Source: RYN-133 sp963754285 (GTDB lineage Bacteria > Actinomycetota > Actinomycetes > Mycobacteriales > Jatrophihabitantaceae). From it: a stretch of 35,027 nucleotides of DNA. Both the position numbers and the translations under genes were made by a program. The notes under the pieces are model-generated. The model was given only the letters and a program-made list of their open reading frames with translations. It was not told where the DNA came from and made no database searches. Within the stretch, counting starts at the first letter, position 1. Every line of letters starts with the position of its first letter. The stretch spans positions 1-35,027 of the forward strand of contig CAVWFN010000010.1 in assembly GCA_963754285.1 (NCBI GenBank), in the 5' to 3' direction. Shown one piece after another: positions 1 to 8,976 of this stretch.

Positions 1-258
1 GTCGATATAGCGCAGGTTGATCGCGGTCCGACGGCGCGCATATGAAGCGTTCTCGGATGGCAGCCGTCGGCGAAGAGGACCTGATCAACCCACCGGATCG
101 GCCGATGACCGGGCAACAAACCGGGGCGACAGACCGACGTTTCGCCACGGCGTAGAGCGGGGCCGCTGTTTTCGCGCCGGCAGCCCAATTTGGAGCAGCG
201 CCCACAGATCCCGGCGTACGTCCCATGCTGGTCTCCGCGGAGTGGTTGGTGGGCGTGG
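1..258. other. No recognisable gene
   Basis: I see no convincing coding frame, RNA or repeat here. Short open frames lack a plausible start or family resemblance. The stretch lies downstream of the lectin/CHAP gene and may hold its terminator, but no clear hairpin stands out. Confidence 0.3.
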
Positions 259-1071
259 TCAGGGGTTGAGCGCGATGAACTCGACGTCGGAGTTGTGCCA
301 GACGCCGCTCACGGTGCGGGTATCCGGACTGGTCGAACCGTTGTAGTTCAGTTCGCTGATACGGATGGTGCCGGCGGCGGGATAGACGCCGCTGACGAAG
401 GCGACGTGCCCGGTGCTGTCGGTGCCGGGGAAGCCCGGCTCGAACACGACTATCGAGTCGGTGTGCGGGACACGATCGACGTCGTAGCCCGCCCGCGCGG
501 CGGAGGTATTCCAGTACTGCGCGTCGCCCCACACATCGGGGTAATGCCCGGTGTACACGTAGGCCGCATCCTCGGCGTAGTAAGTGCATTGCCCCTTAGG
601 AAACAGGTTGGCGCTGCGGGTGGCGCCGACGGAGCGCACGCTGTTCGTGGCCCAGTCGGTAGCACCGGCGGCGGTGTATGTGACCACGTTTCCGCTGGGC
701 AGCACGCACAGCCGGTAGCTGCCTTGACGCAGTGGGGGGTAGGAGGCCCACAGCGGCTTGCCGGTCGCGCTGTAGACGACGAGGTTTCCGTCGGTCTGCT
801 GGACGGCCCAGGCATTCGCGTGTCCGAACGTGCCTGAGTCCCAAAGCGGGTGGTCTGCCGCGTCGTACTCGACGAGGTTGCCGTCGTCCTGCATGACCAA
901 CCGGAACGAGCCGTTGACCAGCTCCTGGTTCCTCATGATGTGGATGGACGAGTTTGCGCACCCCCCGAGGTTGGTGAGCGGCGCCGCCGCGGCGGGGTCA
1001 GCGATGACCGCGAAGCTCGCCGCGGTCAGCACCGCGGTGAGCGAACTCGCGGCTAACGTGCGGATTCGCAT
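259..1071 (-). CDS. Secreted B-type lectin plus CHAP-domain protein
   Basis: The product is 270 residues. A signal peptide covers about residues 1-30 with an Ala-rich cleavage site. A bulb-type mannose-lectin-like domain follows at about 45-140, with the repeated pattern QDDGNLVEY and QTDGNLVVY and a third, degenerate repeat. The C-terminal CHAP amidase/endopeptidase domain spans about 158-265; the likely catalytic Cys is C162 (GQCTYYA), the His is H222 (TGHVAF), and E240/N242 are candidate third residues. CHAP enzymes cleave peptidoglycan peptides or cross-bridges, so an exported cell-wall hydrolase with a sugar-binding module is likely. The ATG at 1071 was chosen because AAGGAG lies just upstream and the signal peptide begins there; the longer open frame to 1485 reads into non-homologous residues. 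It is divergent from the broken LuxR gene at 1280. A bacteriocin-like role is possible. Confidence 0.85.
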   Translation of the reverse strand: MRIRTLAASSLTAVLTAASFAVIADPAAAAPLTNLGGCANSSIHIMRNQELVNGSFRLVMQDDGNLVEYDAADHPLWDSGTFGHANAWAVQQTDGNLVVYSATGKPLWASYPPLRQGSYRLCVLPSGNVVTYTAAGATDWATNSVRSVGATRSANLFPKGQCTYYAEDAAYVYTGHYPDVWGDAQYWNTSAARAGYDVDRVPHTDSIVVFEPGFPGTDSTGHVAFVSGVYPAAGTIRISELNYNGSTSPDTRTVSGVWHNSDVEFIALNP

Positions 1072-1279
1072 CGGAATCTCCTTCGTGGAAAAGTGTCTGC
1101 GAGCAAGTGTGGCGAGCGCCGATGAGCCTGCGCATGCGCAGATCTCCGTATCTTCCGGCCGATGCAGTGCGTTGCGGGCGGTGCCCGGTTGGCCCACAAT
1201 GAGGCCACGCGGCCGCGGGGACGGCACATCGCGGCTGCGGATCGGTCCACGTTCGACCGGCGGCGAGAGCGAGGTCGCG

Positions 1280-2030
1280 ATGCCGGAGGTGTCCGGGCTG
1301 ACCGCTTCGCGCATGGCCGCTCTGATGGACCTCGTGCACGCGCTCGGTGCGGTGGGAGGGTCACCGAGCGACATCGTCGAACTGCTCCGGCGGATCGTCC
1401 CGAGCGACGACGTGAGCCGAGTGAGGATCGAACCGAGCAACCGGCGCACCACGGACGATTGCTGGTACTCCGACCTGCCGCCCACTGCCGCGCCCGGGCA
1501 GGACGCCGACCTGGATGAGATGTTCTGGACGGCGTACTGGACGGATCTCGTCTGCCGCTACCCGATGCAGTGGCGATCGGTTGGCGAGATCCTGTCCGCC
1601 CACGACTTCATGAGCGACCGCGAGCTGGCGCGGTCGCCGACCGGCGCACTGTTCCGGAGATACGACGTCAAGCACAACCTCATCGTGCCGCTGCGGATCG
1701 TCGGCGGCGTCGAGCTCCGCATCGAGCTCTTTCGGGCCGACGGGATCGCATACTCGGACACGGACAAAGCCGTCTCGCGCTGCTCCGTCCCATCGCGCTC
1801 TGGCAGGACCGCGTCACACGACCCTGCGCAGAGGTGCTGACCGCACGCCAGCGGGAACTTCTCACCTTGGTCGCCGAAGGCATGTCCAATCGCGACATCG
1901 CTGCCGCGCTCGTGCTGAGCGAGGGCACCGTTAGGCGGCACCTCGACAACATCTACCTGCGTCTGAGCGTTCGAACCGCACGGCCGCCGTTGCTGCGCTG
2001 CAGCACCTCGACGAAACCGCGGGTCCCTAG
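1280..2030 (+). pseudogene. LuxR-family transcriptional regulator with two frameshifts
   Basis: Read across two single-base losses, this encodes about 250 residues. The N-terminal sensor region (about residues 1-165) lies in one frame, including 'CRYPMQWRSVGEILSAHDF' and 'FRADGIAYSDTDKAV'. The C-terminal LuxR helix-turn-helix (LTARQRELLTLVAEGMSNRD, then GTVRRHLDNIY) lies in a second. The normal end (AAVAALQHLDETAGP, stop at 2028-2030) lies in a third. Restoring one base near 1774 and one near 1973 rebuilds the familiar layout of a regulator with a single N-terminal domain and a C-terminal HTH. The ATG at 1280 has a GAGCGAGG ribosome-site-like stretch. It is divergent from the lectin/CHAP gene and could once have regulated it. 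As written the product would lack a DNA-binding domain. Sequencing error cannot be excluded, but other genes in this half show similar damage. Confidence 0.75.
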
Positions 2031-2497
2031 CCAGGCCGGCGAGTGGCGCATCTATCTCGCCACTCGATCCGCCTGCGACACCCGTCGTCCGACGGCGGCC
2101 ACCGGAACCGCCACGAACAAGAGCGGTGCGTAGCGAGGTAGGCCCGCGACACAGCGTCGCAACGACGAATCACGACACGCGCGTGTGTCCGGGACGAAGC
2201 AATCACCCTCAACGCGAAGCAGCTCCCGAACCACATCTGGGTCCTCACCGGCGGACACAACTTCCATCCCAATCACTAGCAACTCCCATTCGGAACACAT
2301 CGCGCCCGCTGTCGCGGCTGGCCAAAACAGCCGGATGCCGCGGAGAGCGCGCGATAGCCGTCCGATCTGAGCGAACGCCGCGCCTCGACCGTGACGCGCA
2401 TATGAATCAATACCGAGCTCAGGACGGTCAAGATCAATCGACCGCATGGGACGAATTTGAGTACGCGACTTCACGGCGACGCCGCTACGTTCGCTGC
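2031..2497. other. No clear gene
   Basis: Several frames are open on both strands but none is recognisable. The best candidate is a minus-strand frame ending near 2052 that contains MEVVSAGEDPDVVREL and a Val/Ala-rich hydrophobic segment. Its wobble-position GC is only moderate and I see no ribosome site. I leave it uncalled. Confidence 0.3.
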
Positions 2498-2704
2498 ATG
2501 GACGAAAGCGTGGAACGTGCGCGCCGCGTGGCGGCCTCGCTGGTGGGCATGAGAATTGACGAGGCCCGTGCATTGATCTCGTCGCAGCCTGGCGTGTATC
2601 TGCGTGAAGTGCCATGGGGCGCTGGGGTCGAGCAATCGTTCGGCTTCGGACGGATCACCGTCCACATACGGGACGAGCGGGTCGTTCGGGCCGAATTGGG
2701 TTGA
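2498..2704 (+). CDS. Small I78-like peptidase-inhibitor family protein
   Basis: The product is 68 residues: an acidic/basic N-terminus, then LVGMRIDEARAL, a variable loop and RITVHIRDERVVRAELG at the C-terminus. The pattern 'LVGM...EAR...R.....RI.V...D..VVRA..G' matches small actinobacterial proteins usually annotated as I78-family peptidase inhibitors, a compact fold related to the potato inhibitor I family. Family membership is judged by eye only, and inhibitor activity is unproven for most such proteins. The ATG at 2498 begins the conserved part; the frame is open further upstream but shows nothing recognisable. No partner protease is adjacent. Confidence 0.6.
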   Translation: MDESVERARRVAASLVGMRIDEARALISSQPGVYLREVPWGAGVEQSFGFGRITVHIRDERVVRAELG

Positions 2705-2793
2705 CGACCGGATGCCTCGGGTCGGTGATCTTGCGCAGCGGTTTCTTCAGCTGGCGGCCGGATCTGCCGCTGATCGGCGCTAAGTTCGGCGGT

Positions 2794-2940
2794 GTGAGCG
2801 ATGGCGCACCGATCGAACTGCTCGGCCTCGACGCAGAGCGGGAGGTGATCCTGGCTCGTCGCGCAGGCGAGCCGTCGTTCGTATGGGTGCAGGATCTCGC
2901 AGACGCCCATCAAGCCGCAGCTTTGCGGGGCGGGACGTAG
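2794..2940 (+). CDS. Possible small hypothetical protein
   Basis: A 48-residue frame opens with GTG: SDGAPIELLGLDAEREV, then ILARRAGEPSFVWV, ending QAAALRGGT. Wobble positions are fairly GC-rich and the peptide looks protein-like (alternating hydrophobic/acidic), which supports coding. There is no obvious ribosome site and no family I recognise. It could be the tail of a longer decayed gene, since the frame is open further upstream. Confidence 0.3.
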   Translation: MSDGAPIELLGLDAEREVILARRAGEPSFVWVQDLADAHQAAALRGGT

Positions 2941-3281
2941 CCGTCAGTCATCTAGTCCATCACGAACTGCGCGCAGCCGGGATCTCACCGTGGAGTACAG
3001 GCCTCCGCGCCACTCCCACTTTCCTCGGTCAACGCATGCTCATGCTGCGTAGCGCGCGGAGCCGTCGATCTCGCGCACATCGACTCGGCGTCGCGGGCAC
3101 GACAGATCAATCCGTATTCGTCCCCGCCGCCGGTTGGATAACCCGAATCCATCCGATCATCTCGATCGGCCAGGGGTGAGCTTCACGACAAGCACCGGAG
3201 CTCCAGAGTGGCGGTGACGTGCAACAGATCATCGAGCGCGACGCGTCGTATGAGTACGTTTTGGCGGAGGTGGAGGGGCTG
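2941..3281. other. No recognisable gene
   Basis: This stretch separates the small hypothetical from the broken lipoprotein gene. I see no convincing frame, RNA or repeat. The ribosome site of the next gene (GGAGGGG) falls at its right edge. Confidence 0.3.
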
Positions 3282-4567
3282 ATGAGCTGGTGTCGGGCGG
3301 TTGTCGGGTCGTTGATGCTGGTTGTCGCGTTGACCGGTTGCACCAGCTCGACCGTGACGACGGCCAAAACGACCACGGTGCGCTCGTTGGTCCGGGGCAC
3401 ATCACCATCACTCTCGGCGTCGTCGAAACTGTCGTCCGCGGCGTCGACGCCATCAGGACGGCGTTCTGAGTCGGGATCGTCGGGGTTACAGCCTCCGCTT
3501 CGCGGCCCGCAGATCGAGGATGCGCATCTGTTCTCGCGCGGACACGGCTATGCCGTCGCTGCCGGGCACCTGCTGTGGACCACCGACGACGGCGCGACGT
3601 GGCACGACATCACCCCACCGCACGCGGTTCCGGTCACCCCCGGATCTCTCGCGGTTCGTCCCGACGGGGACGCGTGGGTTGCGGTGACCACCTCGTCGAC
3701 AGGGCCGGTGACGGTCTTTCACCGAGGATCGAGCGCTGCCGGATGGCAGTCCACCCGCGTCGCCGTGAGTGCACTTGGAAATCCGGACCGGACGGTCAAG
3801 CTGCACGCCGCGGTGTCCTTGGATTACCCCCCGCGACGGATGGCTGCTGATCGGCAGCGACGTCACCCATAGCTCTCGCGCCGAGCTGATGCGCACTCGC
3901 GACGGCGGCAGCACCTGGACGCTCAGCGCACCGGCATCGGCTGTTCCGGGCGGCGGCGCGATCACGTTCGTGTCAGCGACCGTCGGATACCTGGAGCAGT
4001 AGTAGACTCAACGGGATCTATTGGGACACCGACGACGGCGGCGAGCCTGCAACCTGATCTGTACCTGCCCCCACCCGCATCGCACCCACACGACATCGTG
4101 TCGATTGTCGATCCGCCCGTGCGCACCGGTGCCGGGACGACAGTCGTGGCCGCAGAGATCGAGACACCCGTCCAGGGAACTAGCGACGCAATCGCCATCT
4201 ACACGAGCACACACCGCGGACGCCGCTGGACGGGCCGCTACCTCCCCGCCCGCGTGGAGAACGCCGGCTACACGTTCGCAGCACTCGCCGACGACCAAGC
4301 TGCGCTAGCCATCGCCGCCCCATCGCCGGCGCAAATCAGACCTGGACCATGCAGATCAGCACCAACAACGGGCACACGTTCACCAGCGCGGCAAGCACCC
4401 AGCACGCCTACGCGAGCAACCTCAGCCTGGGCGACCCTGAGCATCTGTGGGCGATCGCCCAGGCCGACGGCTGCAGATCCTTCAAGACCAACTGCTACGA
4501 CACCACCGGCCTATTCGCCACCGCCGACGGCGGCCACACATGGCGCCAACTCCACGTTCGCGCCTAG
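3282..4567 (+). pseudogene. Lipoprotein with BNR/Asp-box-like repeats, multiply frameshifted
   Basis: The start is good: ATG at 3282 after GGAGGGG, then a lipoprotein signal ending LTGC (Cys20), a Ser/Thr-rich linker and Asp-box-like units of the sialidase/photosystem-stability type: 'LLWTTDDGATWHDI', 'ELMRTRDGGSTWTL', 'LFATADGGHTWRQL'. These lie in different frames. I place breaks in the C6 run at 3827-3832 (one base too many), near 3997 and near 4040 (one extra each, less certain), and in the C4 run at 4318-4321 (one too few). Read across them the gene would encode about 430 residues and end naturally at 4567. Asp-box proteins form beta-propellers; an extracytoplasmic sensing or binding role is inference. 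As written only the first 196 residues would be made. Confidence 0.7.
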
Positions 4568-5120
4568 ACGCAACGCGGAGTTTGGGCCGGGCGAGCTCGA
4601 CGCGTTCGCCGCGATCGCGTCCTTTCCAGTACGCCCGTTCTGCCAAGGAGTCTGGAAGTTCTGCAACCTGGCCGACGTAGAAATCGTGGCGGCGACACTT
4701 CGGTGACCGGCCTCCGAACGACTGGTGGGACCGCGGAGCTCCCAAGCAAGCGTGATCCAGGATTCGCGCGCGCTCGCAAATGACACGCGCAATAGCCTCG
4801 ATATGCGCGCTCTGTCGTGCTTAGCGTCAAGTGCCAAATAATCGCTCGGCGCGTACTGGCCGCTCTGATCATTGGCACTGCCGGCGTAAGTGCACTGCCC
4901 CGCGCAGTCCCGCAACTGGGTGCCTGGCCCCTGCCGCTGACGCTTTGCTGCGCATCGGCCGGCACGCGCGAAATGATCGCTCACTTCCACGACCCGAGCG
5001 TCAGATTTTTACCCCTTCAGTCTCGGTCGATGGGGCGGCGTCCGAGCGCCTGCGTCGCGGTCTTGCGCCACTTCGGGATGGACTGCGGCGCGCAGTTGAG
5101 GACCGCTGCGGTCGACTCTG
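4568..5120. other. Gene-poor spacer
   Basis: No convincing gene is visible. A plus-strand frame starting near 4817 begins with a hydrophobic stretch (ARRVLAALIIGTAGVSAL) but then becomes Arg/Pro-rich and runs antisense into the protease gene, so I do not call it. At 5101-5113 there is a small palindrome, GACCGC-T-GCGGTC, just past the protease stop, which could contribute to termination. Confidence 0.35.
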
Positions 5121-7487
5121 TTAAACCTCCAGCTCGGTCTCGACCAAGACCGGGATCTGGGCCTCCGCCTCGACGAAGGCGTGCAGTTCTGAGTAGACCT
5201 CCCCGTGGCCCTCGTCGCGTTCAATCTCGATGGCGAGTGCATAGGATTGCAGCGGGTCCTCGGTCGGCCACTGCGAAACGTTGCGGACCGCGATGACTAA
5301 CTCCGCTCCGCGGGCTCGGTCGAACGGCTTACTTCGCCGGTACGTTCCGTAGTGGTGGGCGCCGCGACCCCGCTCCTGGTCACTGGGCTGGAGGTTCAAC
5401 AGCTTGGAGCGTAGGGCAACGGGAACACCGTCTCCTGAGGCGCTTTCCTCCGCGACGTCATAACCAGAATGAGCCTCGCGATCATCGGCAGACGTATCGG
5501 CGTCGGTGTCTGCCCCGTCCAGACCATCGTCGTCGGTGGCAGCAGCGAGGAAGGCTTCGGCGACCTCATCCAAGGACGCGCCGAAGTAGGCGAACACGTG
5601 CATGCGGCTCGAGAGCGGGACTAGGCGGGTGGACCTCGATTCGGGGTCATACGCCAGAGCGATACTGACGCGTCGCTCCCCACCGGACTCGAAGAAGCTG
5701 GATGGCACCGGCACCCGGTAGAGGTGGACCGCGTCTGCCGGGATGCGGTTCTCGGCGATGAGCACGGCACGGTGGTCGCTGGAGGCCACCGCGCGCAGCG
5801 CCACGGGACGGCCGAAGCCGAGCACCGAGCGTTCCTCCCGACGTCGGGCAGCATGGTGGGGTGGCCTGAAGATAGTCGGCGGACTCACGACCGACAGTAG
5901 GACCAGGGCGCGGACGCCGTTGGCCGTGAGGCTGGCGTCGGTGGCCCATACCTGAGCCGCGATGTTGGCGACCACCGGTGCTGCGAAGCTCGTGCCCGAC
6001 CGAGCTTCCAGGATTCGATCGGTGCGCGAAGATGCGCCTACGACGCTGCGCGAGTTCGATCCCACGAGCTCACCTGTCGAGGCGTTCCTCAATGCGTCGC
6101 CGCCGGGGGTGACGAGCTCGGGCTTGACCATGCGATTCACCCCCGGTCCACGCCGGGTGAGCGGACTCGGCGCACCGGCGGCTGCGACCGGTTGGAGGTC
6201 GATGTTCTCCCGTGGCGACCGAATCCCCTGCTCGTCGTCTAGGACGAGCGCGCCTACCGTGAGGGAGAGCGCGCTTGTCGCCGGGTCGAGGATGCCGGCG
6301 TCGTGGCGCGTCGGGTCCAGAAGCTGGTTGCGGTAGTCCTCCTCGGACGTGTTGTACGTCGCGAGGGCGTTGTTCCCGGTGCTGAAGATGACCACGACGC
6401 CCCGCTCACGGATGAACCCGTCCACCGCTGCCGCTAGGGGCGTCGGCCGGCCGCCGTCGAAGGGACGGCGTTCGTCCCCGATGGACACATTGATGACCTT
6501 GGCACCTGAGTCGGCGGCGAGCTCGAGGGCGTCGAGCAGGTCAGCCTCCCATAACGACACGTCCGGGAACGCGTTGTCGTCATCGAGCACGCGAACGCTT
6601 ATCAACCGCGCATCCGCAGTCAGGAGGTCACCGTCGTCGAGTCGTCGCTCGAGCGGGCCGTAGAGAGCCAGGCTGGCCACGAAAGTCCCGTGACCCGCGA
6701 CGTCGGCCTCCTCGTCGAGCAAGCCAACCGCCATGGTTTCGATGAGGGTTGGCGCGATGAGCGGGTTTCCTGCGCTGACCCCGCTGTCGATCACGGCGAG
6801 CAGCGGCGCATCTTCGTCCGGTGCCAAGACCTCAGGGATCGACGCTCTCGATGCCTGAGCAACATCCGCGAAGCCGAGGCTTGGGCGCGGCAGGACATCG
6901 GCGCGACGGACCTGCCACAGCGAGAAGACATCCTGGACCGCTGCGCCCGGGACGTCCGCGCGGATCAACGACAGTCCTGCCACTGCACGCACCGTTCGGT
7001 CGACCACGGATCCACCGGCCAGGCCGATCGCCTCAACGACCGCATTCTGCTGAGACCTCGCCTGCGCATCGTCCTCGGGGCACCACAGCTGGAGGTCGAG
7101 ACGGACCGTCTCAGCGAAGGCATTCGCCAGCAAGGCCGATAACGCGGACGACGGCACCTCGGTCGCCTCGAATGGCCGGACCCAGCAATGCAGTCGAACA
7201 GCTGCTGATGCGCGGCAGTCCTGTCCTTGGATGGCGCTTCTGGCTCGGGTCTCCTCGTGGCCGCCGTCCTCGTCCTTGTGCTCCGCGAGCGGCCGCGGCC
7301 CTTGCCGGTAGGCGTCAAGCCGCTCCTGGAACAGGTCCAGCCCCACCTCGTCGGACGCCGCCACGACGACCCGGTCCTCGAACCAGTCGAGAACGTAAAG
7401 CTGAGCCACGCGGAGGCGCTCCTCGTCCGGAGGGGTGGTGAATTCCAGGACCAAGACCAACCGGGGATCAACGCCGAGCACTGGCAC
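5121..7487 (-). CDS. ietS-like: Subtilisin-like S8 serine protease, IetS-like
   Basis: The open frame encodes 788 residues with a complete S8 triad: Asp234 (AVIDSGV), His266 (AGHGTFV), oxyanion Asn372 (STGNN) and Ser500 (SGTSFAAP). About 200 residues precede the protease domain and an acidic region follows near 650-700. There is no signal peptide, so it should act in the cytoplasm. It lies directly downstream of an AAA ATPase gene; paired ATPase-protease genes of this layout include the IetAS antiphage system, first described as a plasmid incompatibility module. The start given here is GTG at 7487, but the same frame continues upstream through a single TGA to a better-placed GTG at 7682 (separate entry). 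Translation may begin internally, or the gene may be inactivated. Assignment to S8 is very safe; assignment to IetS rests on gene order and general resemblance. Confidence 0.9.
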   Translation of the reverse strand: MPVLGVDPRLVLVLEFTTPPDEERLRVAQLYVLDWFEDRVVVAASDEVGLDLFQERLDAYRQGPRPLAEHKDEDGGHEETRARSAIQGQDCRASAAVRLHCWVRPFEATEVPSSALSALLANAFAETVRLDLQLWCPEDDAQARSQQNAVVEAIGLAGGSVVDRTVRAVAGLSLIRADVPGAAVQDVFSLWQVRRADVLPRPSLGFADVAQASRASIPEVLAPDEDAPLLAVIDSGVSAGNPLIAPTLIETMAVGLLDEEADVAGHGTFVASLALYGPLERRLDDGDLLTADARLISVRVLDDDNAFPDVSLWEADLLDALELAADSGAKVINVSIGDERRPFDGGRPTPLAAAVDGFIRERGVVVIFSTGNNALATYNTSEEDYRNQLLDPTRHDAGILDPATSALSLTVGALVLDDEQGIRSPRENIDLQPVAAAGAPSPLTRRGPGVNRMVKPELVTPGGDALRNASTGELVGSNSRSVVGASSRTDRILEARSGTSFAAPVVANIAAQVWATDASLTANGVRALVLLSVVSPPTIFRPPHHAARRREERSVLGFGRPVALRAVASSDHRAVLIAENRIPADAVHLYRVPVPSSFFESGGERRVSIALAYDPESRSTRLVPLSSRMHVFAYFGASLDEVAEAFLAAATDDDGLDGADTDADTSADDREAHSGYDVAEESASGDGVPVALRSKLLNLQPSDQERGRGAHHYGTYRRSKPFDRARGAELVIAVRNVSQWPTEDPLQSYALAIEIERDEGHGEVYSELHAFVEAEAQIPVLVETELEV

Positions 7488-7682
7488 CCGCTCCGCGAAA
7501 CCCGCTCGCAGCTGCCTCAGCTGGTTTTCCAGCTCTTCAGCGTGGGCGGGCTGGTCCGGCGTAGTTCACGAGACCTGACCCGCCGCCGGACGGCGCCGAC
7601 GCGGGGCCTCGCGGATCTGCTGGCTCAGCCGCAGGTGGTCGCGGGAGCGCGACAACCCGAGGTCAAAGGAGCCCTGCGTCAC
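7488..7682 (-). pseudogene. Probable N-terminal exten­sion of the protease, cut by an in-frame TGA
   Basis: In the same frame as the protease, a GTG at 7682 opens a protein-like stretch: 'GLSRSRDHLRLSQQ', then an Arg/Pro-rich part, then TGA at 7566-7568, then 'PAHAEELENQLRQLRAGF' leading into the called protein. Family members commonly start with a His-Leu motif, a basic Pro/Gly-rich segment and a HAxxL helix, which fits this read-through. One substitution (TGA to CGA, Arg) would restore an 853-residue protein starting 66 bases after the ATPase stop. Confidence 0.5.
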
Positions 7683-7748
7683 CCGGCGACGTTATCCACA
7701 GCTGTGGAGCTTTGGTAGGAGGAAGGGCGGCGTGGCGCACTCACCCAG

Positions 7749-8738
7749 TTACGGACGGACCTGAACGGCTTCTCGCCGCTCGTCGAACCGCGCGACTGCA
7801 GCGTGAAGGTTGTCGTCAGTCACCATCTGCGGAGAGGCATTGACCACGGCGTCTCTCAAGGCATCGATCGCCACGCGCTCAACATCGGCCGAGCTCGTCC
7901 CGACGAGGATCTCCGACCACCTGTCCAGATCGGCGTGCACGTGGAACCGACGGAAGCGCCGCGCCAAGAGCTCGGCGATCCCCTCGGTGCCCAGAAGGTC
8001 GAAGCGCAGGACTTCGTCGAATCGTCGCCAAACCGCGCTGTCGAGCGTGTCGGCGTGGTTCGAGGTGGCGACCAGCAACGAGTCGCCGGTCATCGCCTCG
8101 AACGTCTGCAAGACAGTGGCAACTACACGGCGCAGCTCGCCGTGGTCTCCGGGCTGGGCGCGATCGGTGGCCAGCGCGTCGAACTCGTCGATGAGCAGCA
8201 CGCATGGCGTGAGTTCGGCGAACCGCATGATGGCCTCTATGTTGCGCGCTGTCTCCCCGAGCAGCGAGGACGTCACCGCCGCGAGGCTGACGGCGGCGAC
8301 CGGCAGCGACAGCGCTGCCGCGAGGGCGTGAGCGGTCGCGCTCTTGCCGGTACCGGCAGGGCCGAGGAAGAGCATCCGTTGGCGCGGACGGATGCCGTGG
8401 TTCGCCAGCTCGGACCGTCGCTCGTACTCAACGACGAGCGAGGCGAAGGCTTCACCCAGGCGGTCCGTGAGGACGAGATCTTCAAACTCGCATCGGGGCT
8501 TGACGAGGGCGAGCAGGTTGCGATCGTCGCGACCACGCGGAAGCGCGCGAAGGCTGCGCGTCTGGTCACCACCTGGACGGCGAGGATCCTTCAGCGCACG
8601 CTCTAGGTCGGCGGCGAGCAGGGTGTGGCCCTTGCGCAACTCGTCGTCAATGACGGCCCGGGCGGCGGTGATGAACCGCTGATCATCGCTTGCTGACCAC
8701 GCAGCGAGGAGGTTGCGCAGCAAGCTGCTCCGAGCCAT
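7749..8738 (-). CDS. ietA-like: AAA ATPase, IetA-like, partner of the S8 protease
   Basis: The product is 329 residues. The N-terminal helical part (1-80) begins MARSSLLRNLL, a pattern I associate with ATPases of these pairs. The single AAA module follows: Walker A GPAGTGKS (126-133), Walker B LLIDEFDA (181-188), sensor-1 TSN (225-227) and an arginine-finger-like WRRFD (237-241). A C-terminal helical lid ends the protein. The ATG at 8738 follows GGGAGG at ideal spacing; the open frame to 8996 adds unrelated residues. The protease gene follows 66 bases after the stop if its GTG at 7682 is used, so the two are likely co-transcribed. In the IetAS antiphage system an ATPase and a serine protease act together; how they sense phage and what they cleave is not visible here. 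The frame is fully intact, unlike much of the island. Confidence 0.88.
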   Translation of the reverse strand: MARSSLLRNLLAAWSASDDQRFITAARAVIDDELRKGHTLLAADLERALKDPRRPGGDQTRSLRALPRGRDDRNLLALVKPRCEFEDLVLTDRLGEAFASLVVEYERRSELANHGIRPRQRMLFLGPAGTGKSATAHALAAALSLPVAAVSLAAVTSSLLGETARNIEAIMRFAELTPCVLLIDEFDALATDRAQPGDHGELRRVVATVLQTFEAMTGDSLLVATSNHADTLDSAVWRRFDEVLRFDLLGTEGIAELLARRFRRFHVHADLDRWSEILVGTSSADVERVAIDALRDAVVNASPQMVTDDNLHAAVARFDERREAVQVRP

Positions 8739-8976
8739 AGCTGCCTCCCGTAATGCGACCCGTGGAGTGTGGCCTGCACCTCCGACAGTAATGGTTGCCG
8801 GCCCAACTGCGGTCGACCGGCACGGACGCGGGCTGCGTCGAGCTGGGCGTGCGGGGACGGTACAGAAGGGCTCTTGTCGCCTTATCCGAGCGGGCAACCT
8901 TCGATCGTTCTGTGCGCGTTGAGCAGGACGCGATGGCCGAGCAGAATCGGCGATCTGCACGCTCGCGAGGCGACGG

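Noticed and set aside
2052..2615. Minus-strand open frame of 187 residues with a hydrophobic C-terminal segment
   Set aside because: Overlaps the I78-like gene antisense, no recognisable family or ribosome site, and only moderate wobble GC. Kept as a possibility in the spacer entry.
4817..5296. Plus-strand open frame with a hydrophobic start
   Set aside because: After about 60 residues it turns Arg/Pro-rich and runs antisense through the end of the protease gene; no ribosome site or family.
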